A stretch of 64,000 nt of DNA from Bryobacterales bacterium (GCA_016713735.1 JADJOP010000024.1:34255-98254), one strand, 5' to 3'. Shown: positions 1 through 9,747, numbered from the stretch's first letter. Made by a program: numbers and translations. Notes: generated by a model from the letters alone, not told the origin.

Positions 1-1464
1 CTGGTTGGCACGAAGAAGGGGGCCTGGATGTTGCAGGCCGATGGGGGGCGGAGGCGCTGGAACATTTCCGCGCCGATCTGTTTCGGCACTTCGGTGTTCC
101 ACATTGTGCAGGACCCGCGCGAGCCAAAGCGGATGGTGCTGTCGTCGAAGGCGGGGCACCTGGGGCCGACGGTGATGGTGAGCAAGGACGGCGGCCGGAA
201 GTGGACGGAAGCAAAACGCCCACCAGCGTTTCCGGAAGGGCTGCTGCGGAAGAGCCACAGCGGAGTGGACGAGCCGCGCACGGTGGACCACGTCTTCTGG
301 CTGCAGCCGGGCCATGCCTCGGAGAAGGGCGTGTGGTACGCGGGCACCTCACCGCAAGGTCTGTTCCGCAGCGAAGACCACGGCGACACGTGGGCGAGCG
401 TGGACGGTTTCAATCGCCATGAGAAGTGGGCCGACTGGTGCGGCATGAAGGAAGACTCGCCGCCGGATGGGGCGCGCCTGCATTCGATCAACGTCGATCC
501 GCGCGATGCAAGGCATCTCTACATCGGCATGTCGGCGGGCGGTGTGTTTGAGTCGCGCGACGGCGGGGCGACGTGGACGCCGCTGAACAAAGGCTGCCAT
601 GCGGAGTTTCTGCCTTCGCCCGATGCCGAATACGGACACGATCCGCATTGCGTGCGGCTGCATCCGTTGATGCCGGACCGGCTCTACCAGCAGAACCACT
701 GCGGCATCTACCGTATGGAGCGCGCCGCGGGGCTGTGGGAGCGGATCGGCATGAAGATGCCGAAAAAGGTGGGCGACATCGGTTTTCCGGTGGTGCTCCA
801 TCCGCGCGATCCGGACACCTGTTGGGTGTTTCCGATGGATGGGACAAGCGTGTGGCCACGGACGAGCCCGGAAGGCAAGCCGGCGGTGTACCGGACGTCG
901 AACGCAGGCAAGAGCTGGCAGCGGCTCGACAAAGGCATGCCGGAATCGAACGCATGGTGGACGGTGTTCCGGCAAGCGATGACGGCCGATGCCGAAAAGC
1001 GCGTGGGCTTGTACTTCGGAACGACGCAGGGCGCGGTGTGGGCCAGCCGCGACGAGGGCGAGAGTTGGAAGGCGATTGCCGAGGGGTTGCCGAGGATTCA
1101 GAGCGTGGAGGCGGCGTACCTGATAGTGAGCGCGGAAGTGCGCGTCTACGTTCCCGGACCGCTGCGCAGCTATACGCGGGAGCGCGGCGAGTGTCTAGTG
1201 AAGGCCGAGGCCGGGGCGAGCGTGGGCGATCTGTTGGAGGCGCTCGAGGGGCAGTTTCCGGGCATTCGCTTTCGGATGATCGACGAGGCGGGGCGGATTC
1301 GCGAACACATCCGGTTGTTCGTGGATGGCGAGCGGGCGGGGGCGCTGAATGTAAAGGCGGGTAAAGAACTGCAAATCATCTGCGCAATCAGCGGCGGAAG
1401 GGAACCTTTGGGGGAGCCGCGGCGTCTCGATGGGCAGGAAGGGACTCAACAATTCGGTAGTTGA
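1..1464 (+). CDS. Sialidase/BNR-type beta-propeller fused to a MoaD/ThiS-like domain (5' partial)
   Basis: The reading frame is already open at base 1 (LVGTKKGAW precedes the first ATG at 28), so the true start lies outside the window. Repeated GGxTW-type segments (SKDGGRKWTEA, SRDGGATWTPL, TSNAGKSWQRL, SRDEGESWKAI) mark a BNR/WD40-like sialidase-fold propeller over roughly the first 365 codons. The remainder (RVYVPGPLRSYT ... LQIICAISGG) looks like a ubiquitin-fold MoaD/ThiS sulfur-carrier domain. In related genomes these two are usually neighbouring genes; here no stop separates them, although an in-frame GTG at 1126 could start a separate MoaD protein. The di-glycine that normally ends such carriers is followed by 21 more residues. 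Enzymatic activity of the propeller is not established; such proteins are often only exo-sialidase-like in fold. Confidence 0.75.
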   Translation: MVGTKKGAWMLQADGGRRRWNISAPICFGTSVFHIVQDPREPKRMVLSSKAGHLGPTVMVSKDGGRKWTEAKRPPAFPEGLLRKSHSGVDEPRTVDHVFWLQPGHASEKGVWYAGTSPQGLFRSEDHGDTWASVDGFNRHEKWADWCGMKEDSPPDGARLHSINVDPRDARHLYIGMSAGGVFESRDGGATWTPLNKGCHAEFLPSPDAEYGHDPHCVRLHPLMPDRLYQQNHCGIYRMERAAGLWERIGMKMPKKVGDIGFPVVLHPRDPDTCWVFPMDGTSVWPRTSPEGKPAVYRTSNAGKSWQRLDKGMPESNAWWTVFRQAMTADAEKRVGLYFGTTQGAVWASRDEGESWKAIAEGLPRIQSVEAAYLIVSAEVRVYVPGPLRSYTRERGECLVKAEAGASVGDLLEALEGQFPGIRFRMIDEAGRIREHIRLFVDGERAGALNVKAGKELQIICAISGGREPLGEPRRLDGQEGTQQFGS

Positions 1465-1494
1465 TCCGATAGAAGAGGGTAAGGGAGGAATCGT

Positions 1495-2115
1495 ATGGAC
1501 ATCCTCGGTGATCGCAAGTATGTCGAGTTGCCAGGGGAAACCGTACATGAGCTGCCACCCCTGTTGGTGCATGAGCAGCCGCCGGTCCGCCGGCTCGACA
1601 AGGTAGTCGACATGGCCACGAACCTGATCGAGAAGGAAGACCTTGTGCCCAGCTACGCGCTGGACGCCGTGGTGGGGGAGGCCGAAAGCGGACGCCGCAA
1701 GATGGACATGGCGTTGAACCTGGTGGACCGCTATCTGCGCATCGCGCACCACTGGCAGTGGGGCGACGATGTGCTGGAGTGGATCAGGCAGTGTGAGATC
1801 ACGTTTGAGTCCAAGCCGAACCTGCGCGCGCTGCTGCGGCCGGATGTGTGGCCGCATGCGGGGCGGGCGAGCTTTGTCACGCTGCTTGAGGACAAGGCTG
1901 TGCCAGCGCGGGAAGGAGTGGACCTGGAAAAGGCGGTGGGCTTGCGGCTGACGTTCCGGCGGCGACCGCAGTTGGATGTCTTTTCGGATCAGTTTCTCTT
2001 TTATTTGGATGCGACGGTGGCCAACAGCGCGTATCACACCTGGGCGAGCATGAGTCATGCTCCGGCGGGCGACCTGCCGCCTGAGCGGTTTCAGGTGAAT
2101 GTGCTGAAGATGTAG
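1495..2115 (+). CDS. Conserved-looking protein of unknown function
   Basis: A 206-residue soluble protein with no signal peptide or membrane segment. The ATG is preceded by a good ribosome-binding site (GGGAGGAA, about 4 bases away) and starts 30 bases after the sialidase/MoaD gene on the same strand, so the two may be co-transcribed. The middle is helical and charged (LDKVVDMATNLIEKED, MALNLVDRYLRIAHHW), the C-terminal half looks beta-rich (AVGLRLTFRRRPQLDVFSDQF). I do not recognise the family. Codon use matches neighbours, so it is a real gene. Confidence 0.7.
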   Translation: MDILGDRKYVELPGETVHELPPLLVHEQPPVRRLDKVVDMATNLIEKEDLVPSYALDAVVGEAESGRRKMDMALNLVDRYLRIAHHWQWGDDVLEWIRQCEITFESKPNLRALLRPDVWPHAGRASFVTLLEDKAVPAREGVDLEKAVGLRLTFRRRPQLDVFSDQFLFYLDATVANSAYHTWASMSHAPAGDLPPERFQVNVLKM

Positions 2116-2140
2116 CGCGCGGCACTGTGGAGAAATGGAA

Positions 2141-2168
2141 AACGGGCGGACCCTTGGGTCCGCCCGTT
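2141..2168 (-). terminator. Intrinsic terminator between convergent genes
   Basis: A perfect 13-bp inverted repeat (AACGGGCGGACCC / GGGTCCGCCCGTT) with a 2-base centre. On the minus strand the stem runs into TTTTCC, as expected for a Rho-independent terminator of the PEP-CTERM gene. On the plus strand no T-run follows, so it would act less well for the upstream plus-strand gene. Confidence 0.75.
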
Positions 2169-2191
2169 GCCGTCTGGAGGGGAAGCGAAAA

Positions 2192-2938
2192 CTAGACCTT
2201 CCGGCGGCGGATCAAGGCCAGCGCGGCCAGACCGGCGCCCATCAGGGCGTAGGTGCCGGGCTCGGGCGTGTCAGCGGCGGCCGGGATCTCTTCCAAAGTC
2301 ACCGACTTGACCTGGAACTGAGAGCTGCTGCCACCCGTGGTGATGTTCACGCTGGTGAATTCGGTGGGAACCGCGAAGTTGTAGGTGTTTCCCGAGTTTC
2401 CGCCGTGGAAATAGGGGCCGGCGGCTGGTCCGAGGATGTTGATGACAGCCGTCTCCTCAGGGCTGCCGCCGAAGCAACCGACGAAGCGGATGCAGGTGGG
2501 GTCGACCGAGCCGTCAAGACCCTTGAATTTGATCTCGGAAATGTACCAGCCGGGAGTCAGCGCGTTGATGCTCAGCGTCTCGGTGGCCAGAACCTGATCC
2601 ACCTCGTCGCGGTAGAGCGGGTCGTTCAGCGGCGTGTACACGCCGAGGCCACCGGAGTCGCAACCGGAGGAATTGTTATCCTCACAGGAAATGTAGGCCG
2701 TGGCTGGGTTGCCGTTGATGTTCAGCGTGCTGCTGGCCGAGATGCTGATTGAGGGCAGGCCGGGCAGAACGTAAGGATTGCTGTTGATCAGCGTATCGCC
2801 GTCGAGGTCCAACGGAATCGGCGAGGTAGCGGGCGAGCCGAAGTAAGGATCGCCGCTCTTGAAAACGATCGTAATGGGGGCGGCCAGGAGCGCGCCCGGA
2901 ATAAGTACTGCAGCCGCAAGGGCCAGGATTCTCTTCAT
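2192..2938 (-). CDS. Exported PEP-CTERM sorting-domain protein
   Basis: A 248-residue secreted protein: signal peptide MKRILALAAAVLIPGALLAA, a beta-rich body with no recognised domain, and a C-terminal sorting signal (TPEPGTYALMGAGLAALAL then IRRRKV). In this class the PEP motif, hydrophobic stretch and basic tail are recognised by an exosortase and the protein ends up in the extracellular matrix or cell surface. The start at 2938 was chosen over an upstream codon at 3001 because GGAGGAGA lies just upstream and the signal peptide begins there. Four cysteines (SCEDNNSSGCD, CIRFVGC) may form disulfides. No exosortase gene lies in this window. Confidence 0.85.
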   Translation of the reverse strand: MKRILALAAAVLIPGALLAAPITIVFKSGDPYFGSPATSPIPLDLDGDTLINSNPYVLPGLPSISISASSTLNINGNPATAYISCEDNNSSGCDSGGLGVYTPLNDPLYRDEVDQVLATETLSINALTPGWYISEIKFKGLDGSVDPTCIRFVGCFGGSPEETAVINILGPAAGPYFHGGNSGNTYNFAVPTEFTSVNITTGGSSSQFQVKSVTLEEIPAAADTPEPGTYALMGAGLAALALIRRRKV

Positions 2939-3153
2939 CTGATCTCTCCTCCAATAATCGCGCCGGCGGGAAGCAACCAATGCTTTCCAGCACAAGCGCA
3001 CAGAAGGAGAATAGCGTCAATGGGAAGTGATTCCATACTTTCACTCAGAATGAAAGTAATGGTACTGGACCCCTACATACTGAGTCCGGAGTATTTACAC
3101 AGCGTGGGAGAAAACATCAGAATCAGTACCAATGGGAGGGCTGTTTGGTGCCA

Positions 3154-4680
3154 TTACCTGGCGGCAAGAGTACCAGTAAAGAATTGATCCACGTCCTGTT
3201 TGAACTTGGTGAGCGAGGCCTCGTGAATATACATCATGTGGCCGGCTTCGTATTCGGCAAAGTGGAAGTTTTTGCGTAGATTACCATCCAGGCCCATGTG
3301 GTGGATGGTGTAGAGGGCGGCTTCGAATGGGGTCGCCAGATCGTAGTAACCGGAGGCGACGAAGATCTTCATATACGGGTTCTTGGCGAGCGCTTCGCGC
3401 AGGGCCAGCGAAGTATCCGCATAACCCTGGCCGCCGGGGGAGGAGGCGATGTGGAAGTCCCAGGGAGCGCTGATGCCTCCGCCGAGAGCGAAATACTCGT
3501 ACTCGGTTTCAAAGCCCAATTCCTCGCGCGCATATTGGTTCATGGCCGAGGTGTAGGGGGGGCGGATGGCGGTGAGGGAGGGATCGAACTCGGGGCGTTC
3601 GGAAGCCAGGCTGCCTTCGGTGGAGGAGGTCAGCCGGCCATCCAGGCGGCCCACGGTGAGCCCTTTCTCGCGCATGAGTTCCTTGCAGAAGCGTTGGATT
3701 TCGATGCGCAGATCAGAGCGGTCAATGAAGGCGGGGCTGAGCCCGGTGAGGCGGGCGAGTTGGGCCACGGCCTTCTGGCGTTCGGCGGCGGTCAGTGCGT
3801 CTCCTTTATATAGGATGCTCTGATACTCACCGGAAGCATAGCGGCGGGACTCGCCGATGGCTTTTTCGAGCGAGGCCTGGAGGTCGGCCGGGAGGCGCTT
3901 GTGGTAGTGGGCGATGGCGGTGTAAGTGGGCAGGAAGACGGCGTAGGGCAGGTCGTTGCCGCGGGCAAAGCGGGCGGTTTGGAAGTTGAGGATAGTGGAG
4001 ATGAGGAAGATGCCGTTGAAGGAGACGCCCTTCTCCACAAGGTGGCCGGCGAGTCCGGCGGCGCGCGTGGTGCCGTAGCTTTCCCCGGCCAGGAAGAGCG
4101 GCGAGCCCCAGCGGCGGTTCTCGGTGAGCCAGGTGCGGATGACGGCGCCGACCGATTCGATGTCGCCGCGCAGGGAGAAAAAGCGCTTGGCGATGTCGGG
4201 CGTTTTGGCGCGCGAGTAGCCTGTGCCGACGGGGTCGATGAAGACGAGGTCGGTTTTGTCGAGCCAGGTGGAGGGGTTGTCGACGAGGCGGTAGGGCGGC
4301 GGGGGCATGGAGCCGTCGGGGTTCATGGGAACGCGGCGCGGGCCGATGGCGCCGAGGTGAAGCCAGAGCGATCCGGCGCCGGGGCCGCCGTTGAAGCAGA
4401 AGGTGACGGGGCGCTGTTTGGCGTCGCCGGAGTCGACCAGGTAGGCGGTGTAAAAGAGCTGCGCTTCGATTTCGCCGGCTTCGGTTTTGATGGGCAGGAA
4501 GCCGGTGAGCGAGCGGTAGGCGAGGTCCTTGCCGCCCACTTTGATGGAGTGGGTTTTCAGGATGGCCTTTTCATCGCGGAAGGTGAGAGGTGCAGCGGGT
4601 TTAGGCGCCGGCGGCGCTGGCGGTTGGCCCTGGGCAAGGACGGTACAGCATAGGACGGCGGCAATCGCGAGGCGATGCAT
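3154..4680 (-). CDS. Serine carboxypeptidase family protein (peptidase S10)
   Basis: A 508-residue exported protein with signal peptide (MHRLAIAAVLCCTVLAQG) and a Pro/Ala linker before the catalytic domain. S10 marks are clear: the oxyanion segment CFNGGPGAGSLW, nucleophile Ser201 in GESYGTT, Asp447 in YYDLATP and His481 in AGHMMYIH. The family removes C-terminal residues from peptides, here presumably in the periplasm or outside the cell. Length fits bacterial S10 homologues common in Acidobacteria. The start is 12 bases downstream of the metH stop on the same strand, so it may be cotranscribed with metH, though no functional link is evident. Confidence 0.9.
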   Translation of the reverse strand: MHRLAIAAVLCCTVLAQGQPPAPPAPKPAAPLTFRDEKAILKTHSIKVGGKDLAYRSLTGFLPIKTEAGEIEAQLFYTAYLVDSGDAKQRPVTFCFNGGPGAGSLWLHLGAIGPRRVPMNPDGSMPPPPYRLVDNPSTWLDKTDLVFIDPVGTGYSRAKTPDIAKRFFSLRGDIESVGAVIRTWLTENRRWGSPLFLAGESYGTTRAAGLAGHLVEKGVSFNGIFLISTILNFQTARFARGNDLPYAVFLPTYTAIAHYHKRLPADLQASLEKAIGESRRYASGEYQSILYKGDALTAAERQKAVAQLARLTGLSPAFIDRSDLRIEIQRFCKELMREKGLTVGRLDGRLTSSTEGSLASERPEFDPSLTAIRPPYTSAMNQYAREELGFETEYEYFALGGGISAPWDFHIASSPGGQGYADTSLALREALAKNPYMKIFVASGYYDLATPFEAALYTIHHMGLDGNLRKNFHFAEYEAGHMMYIHEASLTKFKQDVDQFFTGTLAAR

Positions 4681-4692
4681 GAGGACCTCCTG

Positions 4693-7600
4693 TTAATCGA
4701 TTAAAGCCGCACTGGCGTCGGCAGCGGTGAAGTAGGCGCAGTCGGGATGGTGGAACACGAGGGCGCTGACGCTGGCCTCGGGCTCCATCATCATGCCTTC
4801 GGTGAGTTGGACGCCGATCTCTTCGGGTAGGAGCAGTTGCCAGAGGCCGGCCTGGTCGTCGAGATTGGGGCAGGCGGGATAGCCGAAGCTGTAACGCTTG
4901 CCGCGATAGCGCGAGGTGAAGCGCTGCTGCATGGTCATGTCGGCGGGGTCGGGCTGGCCCCAGTCTTCGCGCAGGCGGCGGTGGACGTACTCGGCGGCGG
5001 CCTCGGCGGTCTCAATGGCGAGGGCTTGCAAGGCGTGGGCCTCGACGAAGCGGCCGGCGGCCTTGGCTTCCTCGGAGCGCTCGCGGACGCCTTCGCCGGC
5101 GGTGGTGACAAAGAGCGCGAGCGAGTCGCGGTGGGGAGCGGCGGGCAGGACGTAGTCAGAGAGGCAGAGGCCGTTTTCCAGCGGCTGGCGGCCGAAATGG
5201 AAGGAGTGAGTGGGAGTTCCCTGCCCTGCCTGGAAGAGGTGGATCGTGTTGCCATCGCGCTCGGCTTCAAAGAATTGCCAGACAGCGCGGACCTTCATCC
5301 ATTCGCGCGCGCCGTGCTTGATCTCCTCCACCTTGTGGAAGAGATCGAGCGCCTTGTGTTCGCGATGGAGCAGGGCCTGCTCGAAGTTGCCTTTGTAGCC
5401 AAGGTGGCGGCCATAGAGCATGAAGGGATTGATGTAGCTCCAGACCTCGGTCAGGTTGGGAAGCAGGCGCACGCGGCGGTCCGCGTAGGGCGGCGCAAGC
5501 GGGGGTACGGTGAGCGAGACTTTGCTGCTGCGCTGAAAGCCGTTGACGGGCTCGGCGGGTTCCATGGCGGCGAGGGCCGCGGGCGGGGCTTCGGTGTAGA
5601 TGTGCGAGGAGAGCAGGCCGTCGCGCTGGGCCGGGTCCATGATCTCGTTGAGCAGGCGCAGGCCGGTCATCGCATCCTTGGCGTAAAAGGTGGGGGCCTG
5701 GTAGGCGGGGCCGATTTTGAGCGTGGTGAACTTCTCACTCAGCGCCGCGCCGCCCACAAGCAGAGGCACCTGGATGCCCGCGTCGCGGAAATCGTTGGCC
5801 GTGGCCACCATCATCTGGGTGGACTTCACGAGCAGTCCCGACAGGCCGATGGCGTCGGGCAGGTGCTGCTTGTAGGCCTTGATGAGGTCTTCCGGCGGCA
5901 CCTTGATGCCGAGGTTGACTACGGCGTAGCCGTTGTTTGAGAGGATGATCTCGACGAGGTTCTTGCCGATATCATGGACGTCGCCCTTGACGGTGGCGAG
6001 CACGATTTTGCCGCGCGAAGCGGTGTCGGCCTTCTCCATGAACTGTTCGAGGTGAGCGACGGCGGTCTTCATGGCCTCGGCCGATTGGAGCACTTCGGCG
6101 ACGATGAGTTCGTTGTTGTTGAACAGACGGCCGACTTCGCTCATGCCCTTCATGAGCGGGCCGTTGATGATGTCCAGCGGCGCGGCGCCTTCGGCGCGCT
6201 TGCGCTCGAGGTCGTCAACGAGGCCGTCCTTGGAGCCTTCGATGATGTAGCGCGAGAGGCGATCGTCGAGGGGCAGTTCGGCGGCGGAGATGCGCTCCTT
6301 GGCGACGGCCGTGCGGAAGTGTTCGGCAATGGCGGCGATGTGGTGCTGGTTGATGGCGGCTTTTTGTTCGCGCGTCTGTTGGCGCCAGTCTTCAGGGGCG
6401 TCGAGCAGGCCTCCTGCCGCGGGCACGGGCCGGTTGAAGAGCAGGTTTTCCGCCAGCGCGCGCTCGTGCGGATCGAGGGAAGCGAAGCGCTCGAGTTTCT
6501 CGGCGTTGACGATGGCAAGGTCGAGGCCGGCCTTGGTGCAGTAGTAGAGGAAGACGCTGTTGACCACTTCGCGCGCGGCGGCGGGCAGGCCGAAGCTGAT
6601 GTTGGAGACGCCGAGCACGGTCTTCACGTGCGGGATCTTCTCTTTGATCAGCCGCACGCCTTCGATGGTTTCCACGGCGCCGCCAATGTAGTTCTCATCG
6701 CCGGTGGCGCAAGGGAAGACGAGCGGGTCAAAGATGAGGTCCTCGGCCGGGATGCCGTACTTGGCCGTAAGCAGATCGTGGCTGCGCTGGGCGATCTCCA
6801 GTTTGCGCTGGCGCGTGAAGGCCTGGGCCTGGAGGGGATCCTCGTCGATGGTGCCCACAACCAGCGCGGCGCCGTACTGGCGGGCGATGGGGCACACATT
6901 CTCGAACTTCTCCTCGCCGTCTTCGAGGTTAATGGAGTTGATGATCGACTTACCCTGGCAGTAAGTGAGCGATAACTCGATGGCCCGCGGATCGGTAGTG
7001 TCGATCATGATGGGGGCCTTGATCTTACGAATGAGCTTTTCGTAGAAGGGCGCAATGTCGTTGATCTCGTCACGCTCGGACTGTTGCAGGCAGACGTCAA
7101 TGATGTGCGCGCCGTTGCGCACCTGGCGTTTGGCGATGTCGGTGGCTTCTTCCCACTGCTCCTCGTTGATGAGCTTCTTGAAGGCGCGCGAACCGATGAC
7201 GTTGGTGCGCTCGCCGACGATGAGCGGGCGGTTGGAGTCGTCGGCCTCCACCGTTTCGATGCCGGAAAAGTAAGTGCGCCGCTCGGCGCCGGGAGCCGTG
7301 CGCGGGCGTTTGCCTTCCACCATCTGGGCGATGGCCTGGATGTGGGCGGGCGTAGTGCCGCAGCAGCCGCCGATGAGGTTGAGCCAGCCGTGGTCGACGA
7401 ACCTCTCCAGTTGCGCGGCCAGCGTGGAGGGGGTCTCCAGGTAAAGGCCCTCTTCGTTGGGCAGGCCGGCGTTGGGGTAGCAGGAGATGCGCGTCGACGA
7501 CATCTCGTGGAGCGTGCGGATGTGGTCGGTCATGAACTCGGGGCCGGTGGCGCAGTTCAGGCCGATGGCGAGCAGCGGGGCGTGGGCCAGCGAGGTGTAG

Positions 7601-8247
7601 AGGGCGTCGGCGGTTTGGCCGGCGAGCATGGTGCCCATCGGTTCGATGGTGCCTGACACCACGGTGGGGATTGTGTAGCCGCGCTCCTCGGAGAGCCGGG
7701 CGATGGCAATGAGAGCGGCTTTGACGTTGCGCGTGTCCTGCGAGGTTTCCACCAGCAGCAGGTCGGCGCCGCCGTCGAGCAGGCCGCGCGACTGGATGGC
7801 GAAGTTCTCAACCAGTTCCGGGAACGTGATGCCGCCGGTGACGGTGATCGACTTGGTGGTAGGCCCGATGGAGCCGGCCACAAAGCGCTGCCGGGCGGTG
7901 GTGGACAACTCGTCGGCGGCGACGCGGGCCAGGCGCGCGGCTTCGCGCGAAATCTCATACGCCTTGTCCTGGAGGCCATATTCGGCGAGCACGACGGGCG
8001 TGGAACCAAAGGTGTTGGTTTCGACGATGTCGGATCCGGCGCGAAAGTAGGCGCGGTGGATCTCGGTGATCACGTCAGGCCGGGTAAGGACGAGGTTCTC
8101 GTTGCATCCTTCCAGGTCGTGGCCGCCGAAATCATCAGCGGTGAGTTGCGCATCTTGGATCATCGTCCCCATCGCGCCATCGAGAACGAGAATGCGTGAG
8201 GAAAGCGCGTCGAGGAGCGCCTGTCGGCGCAAGTCTTGTGAGCCCAT
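4693..8247 (-). CDS. metH: Cobalamin-dependent methionine synthase
   Basis: A 1184-residue full-length MetH, which transfers a methyl group from methyltetrahydrofolate through cobalamin to homocysteine. Domains in order: homocysteine-binding barrel (zinc ligands Cys232 in GLNCATG and Cys295/Cys296 in GGCCGTT), pterin-binding barrel (NVIGSRAFKKLI onward, about 350-610), cobalamin cap and Rossmann domain (His758 in DVHDIGKNL is the lower axial cobalt ligand), and the C-terminal AdoMet reactivation domain (about 890-1184). All parts are present, so the enzyme should be self-reactivating. The 42 bases before the divergent sulfatase gene leave no room for a cobalamin or SAM riboswitch. Confidence 0.97.
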   Translation of the reverse strand: MGSQDLRRQALLDALSSRILVLDGAMGTMIQDAQLTADDFGGHDLEGCNENLVLTRPDVITEIHRAYFRAGSDIVETNTFGSTPVVLAEYGLQDKAYEISREAARLARVAADELSTTARQRFVAGSIGPTTKSITVTGGITFPELVENFAIQSRGLLDGGADLLLVETSQDTRNVKAALIAIARLSEERGYTIPTVVSGTIEPMGTMLAGQTADALYTSLAHAPLLAIGLNCATGPEFMTDHIRTLHEMSSTRISCYPNAGLPNEEGLYLETPSTLAAQLERFVDHGWLNLIGGCCGTTPAHIQAIAQMVEGKRPRTAPGAERRTYFSGIETVEADDSNRPLIVGERTNVIGSRAFKKLINEEQWEEATDIAKRQVRNGAHIIDVCLQQSERDEINDIAPFYEKLIRKIKAPIMIDTTDPRAIELSLTYCQGKSIINSINLEDGEEKFENVCPIARQYGAALVVGTIDEDPLQAQAFTRQRKLEIAQRSHDLLTAKYGIPAEDLIFDPLVFPCATGDENYIGGAVETIEGVRLIKEKIPHVKTVLGVSNISFGLPAAAREVVNSVFLYYCTKAGLDLAIVNAEKLERFASLDPHERALAENLLFNRPVPAAGGLLDAPEDWRQQTREQKAAINQHHIAAIAEHFRTAVAKERISAAELPLDDRLSRYIIEGSKDGLVDDLERKRAEGAAPLDIINGPLMKGMSEVGRLFNNNELIVAEVLQSAEAMKTAVAHLEQFMEKADTASRGKIVLATVKGDVHDIGKNLVEIILSNNGYAVVNLGIKVPPEDLIKAYKQHLPDAIGLSGLLVKSTQMMVATANDFRDAGIQVPLLVGGAALSEKFTTLKIGPAYQAPTFYAKDAMTGLRLLNEIMDPAQRDGLLSSHIYTEAPPAALAAMEPAEPVNGFQRSSKVSLTVPPLAPPYADRRVRLLPNLTEVWSYINPFMLYGRHLGYKGNFEQALLHREHKALDLFHKVEEIKHGAREWMKVRAVWQFFEAERDGNTIHLFQAGQGTPTHSFHFGRQPLENGLCLSDYVLPAAPHRDSLALFVTTAGEGVRERSEEAKAAGRFVEAHALQALAIETAEAAAEYVHRRLREDWGQPDPADMTMQQRFTSRYRGKRYSFGYPACPNLDDQAGLWQLLLPEEIGVQLTEGMMMEPEASVSALVFHHPDCAYFTAADASAALID

Positions 8248-8289
8248 GGGGAAAGAAGTGGTTAGTTTGAGTGTATCATTGGGCCTGAA

Positions 8290-9711
8290 ATGGACCGCAG
8301 AGCTTTCCTTCGAACGGCCGCCAGCACGGCCTCAACCGCAGCATTTGCACAACGAACGGGTGGTGGAGGGGAAGACAGGCCGAACATCATCTTCCTGCTC
8401 ACCGACGACCATAAGCTGGATGCCCTGGGCTGCATGGGCAACCGCATCATCCAGACGCCGAACCTGGACCGCATGGCCGCTGAAGGCGTGACCTTCGACC
8501 AGCACTGCGTCACCACGGCCATCTGCATGACCTCGCGGGCTAGCATCTTCACGGGGCTCTACGCGCGGGCGCACAACATTTGGGATTTCCAGAAGCCGTT
8601 CAGCGCCGACCAGATGCGGCGCACCTATCCGGAACTGATGCGCGCCAGTGGCTACCACACGGGCTTCATCGGCAAGTACGGCGTGGGCGCCGGGCCGACG
8701 ATGCCGGCGCAGCGGTTCGATTTCTGGCGCGGCGTGCCAGGGCAGGGGCCGCGATTCCCGCAGTATCAGGGCCGCGAGGTGCATGTCACGGAGATGTTCG
8801 GCGGACAGGCGCTGGAGTTCCTTAACCAGGCGCCGAAGGAGAAACCGTTTTGCCTGTCGGTGAGCTTCAACGTGCCCCATGTGGATGACAACAGCCCGGA
8901 GCAGTTCCGGCCGGGCAAGTCGACCGAGGGGATGTATGACGGCGTGAAGTTCCCCTGGCCGAAGACGGCCGACACGCGCTACATCGAGCAGATGCCGATT
9001 GAGGTGCAACGCTCCGAGAACCGCAGGCGCTGGGCGGTGCGCTACGGCACGCCGGAGCTGTTCCAGAGCAGCATGCGCAAGTACTACCGGCTGATCACGG
9101 AGGTGGACACGCAGGTGGGGCTGCTGCGGCGCAAACTACAGGAGCAGGGGCGCGACCGCAACACGGTCATCCTGTTCACGGGCGACCATGGCTTCTATCT
9201 CGGCGAGCATGGGCTGGCGGGCAAGTGGTTCATGCACGAAGAGTCGATCCGCACGCCGCTGGTGGTGTTCGATCCGCGGCTGCCGGCGCGGCGGCGTGGA
9301 GCGCGCGTGGCCGAAACAACGCTGAACATCGACTTTCATCCGACGATGCTCTCGCTAGCGGGCGTGCGCGCGCCTGACGGCACGATGGGGCGCGACTTCT
9401 CTTCCCTTCTGCGCGGCGAGCGGACGCCCTGGCGAAGCGAGTTCTACTACGAACACAACTTCCCCAACAACGGCTGGATTCCTTCGACCGAGGGCGTGCG
9501 CACGAACGACTGGAAGTACACCTTATATACAGACTGCCAGCCGCAGTATGAGGAGTTGTTCGATCTGCGCAACGACCGGCTGGAGGAGCGCAATCTGGCC
9601 AAGGCTTCCGATCAGGCACAGCGGGTAAGCGCGATGCGGGCGCGCTACCGGCAATGGCAGGCGTCGATCGACCAGTGGAGGGAAGGCGCGCCGTGGAGCG
9701 AACCGGCCTGA
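8290..9711 (+). CDS. Tat-type exported sulfatase
   Basis: A 473-residue arylsulfatase-superfamily protein. The N-terminus (MDRRAFLRTAAS) is a twin-arginine-like signal. The metal site DDHKLDALG and the modification motif Cys79-M-T-S-R are present; Cys79 would be converted to formylglycine by a sulfatase-maturing enzyme, and the C-x-T-S-R variant of C-x-P-S-R is tolerated in the family. Further motifs (TGDHGFYLGEHG, KWFMHEESIRTPL) fit choline-sulfatase/N-sulfoglucosamine-type sulfatases, so a sulfated polysaccharide or other sulfate ester is the likely substrate. Start chosen at the ATG that gives the Tat signal; it is divergent from metH. Confidence 0.9.
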   Translation: MDRRAFLRTAASTASTAAFAQRTGGGGEDRPNIIFLLTDDHKLDALGCMGNRIIQTPNLDRMAAEGVTFDQHCVTTAICMTSRASIFTGLYARAHNIWDFQKPFSADQMRRTYPELMRASGYHTGFIGKYGVGAGPTMPAQRFDFWRGVPGQGPRFPQYQGREVHVTEMFGGQALEFLNQAPKEKPFCLSVSFNVPHVDDNSPEQFRPGKSTEGMYDGVKFPWPKTADTRYIEQMPIEVQRSENRRRWAVRYGTPELFQSSMRKYYRLITEVDTQVGLLRRKLQEQGRDRNTVILFTGDHGFYLGEHGLAGKWFMHEESIRTPLVVFDPRLPARRRGARVAETTLNIDFHPTMLSLAGVRAPDGTMGRDFSSLLRGERTPWRSEFYYEHNFPNNGWIPSTEGVRTNDWKYTLYTDCQPQYEELFDLRNDRLEERNLAKASDQAQRVSAMRARYRQWQASIDQWREGAPWSEPA

Positions 9712-9747
9712 GGGCCGCACCCGCCCCACACGCAACCGTTTAGTTGC

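Noticed and set aside
8248..8289. Cobalamin or SAM riboswitch ahead of metH
   Set aside because: Only 42 bases separate it from the divergent sulfatase start; too short.
4837..8491. Long plus-strand ORFs opposite metH (up to 367 codons)
   Set aside because: High GC gives long antisense frames; they are low-complexity Gly/Val/Asp-rich shadows of metH with no ribosome site or family match.
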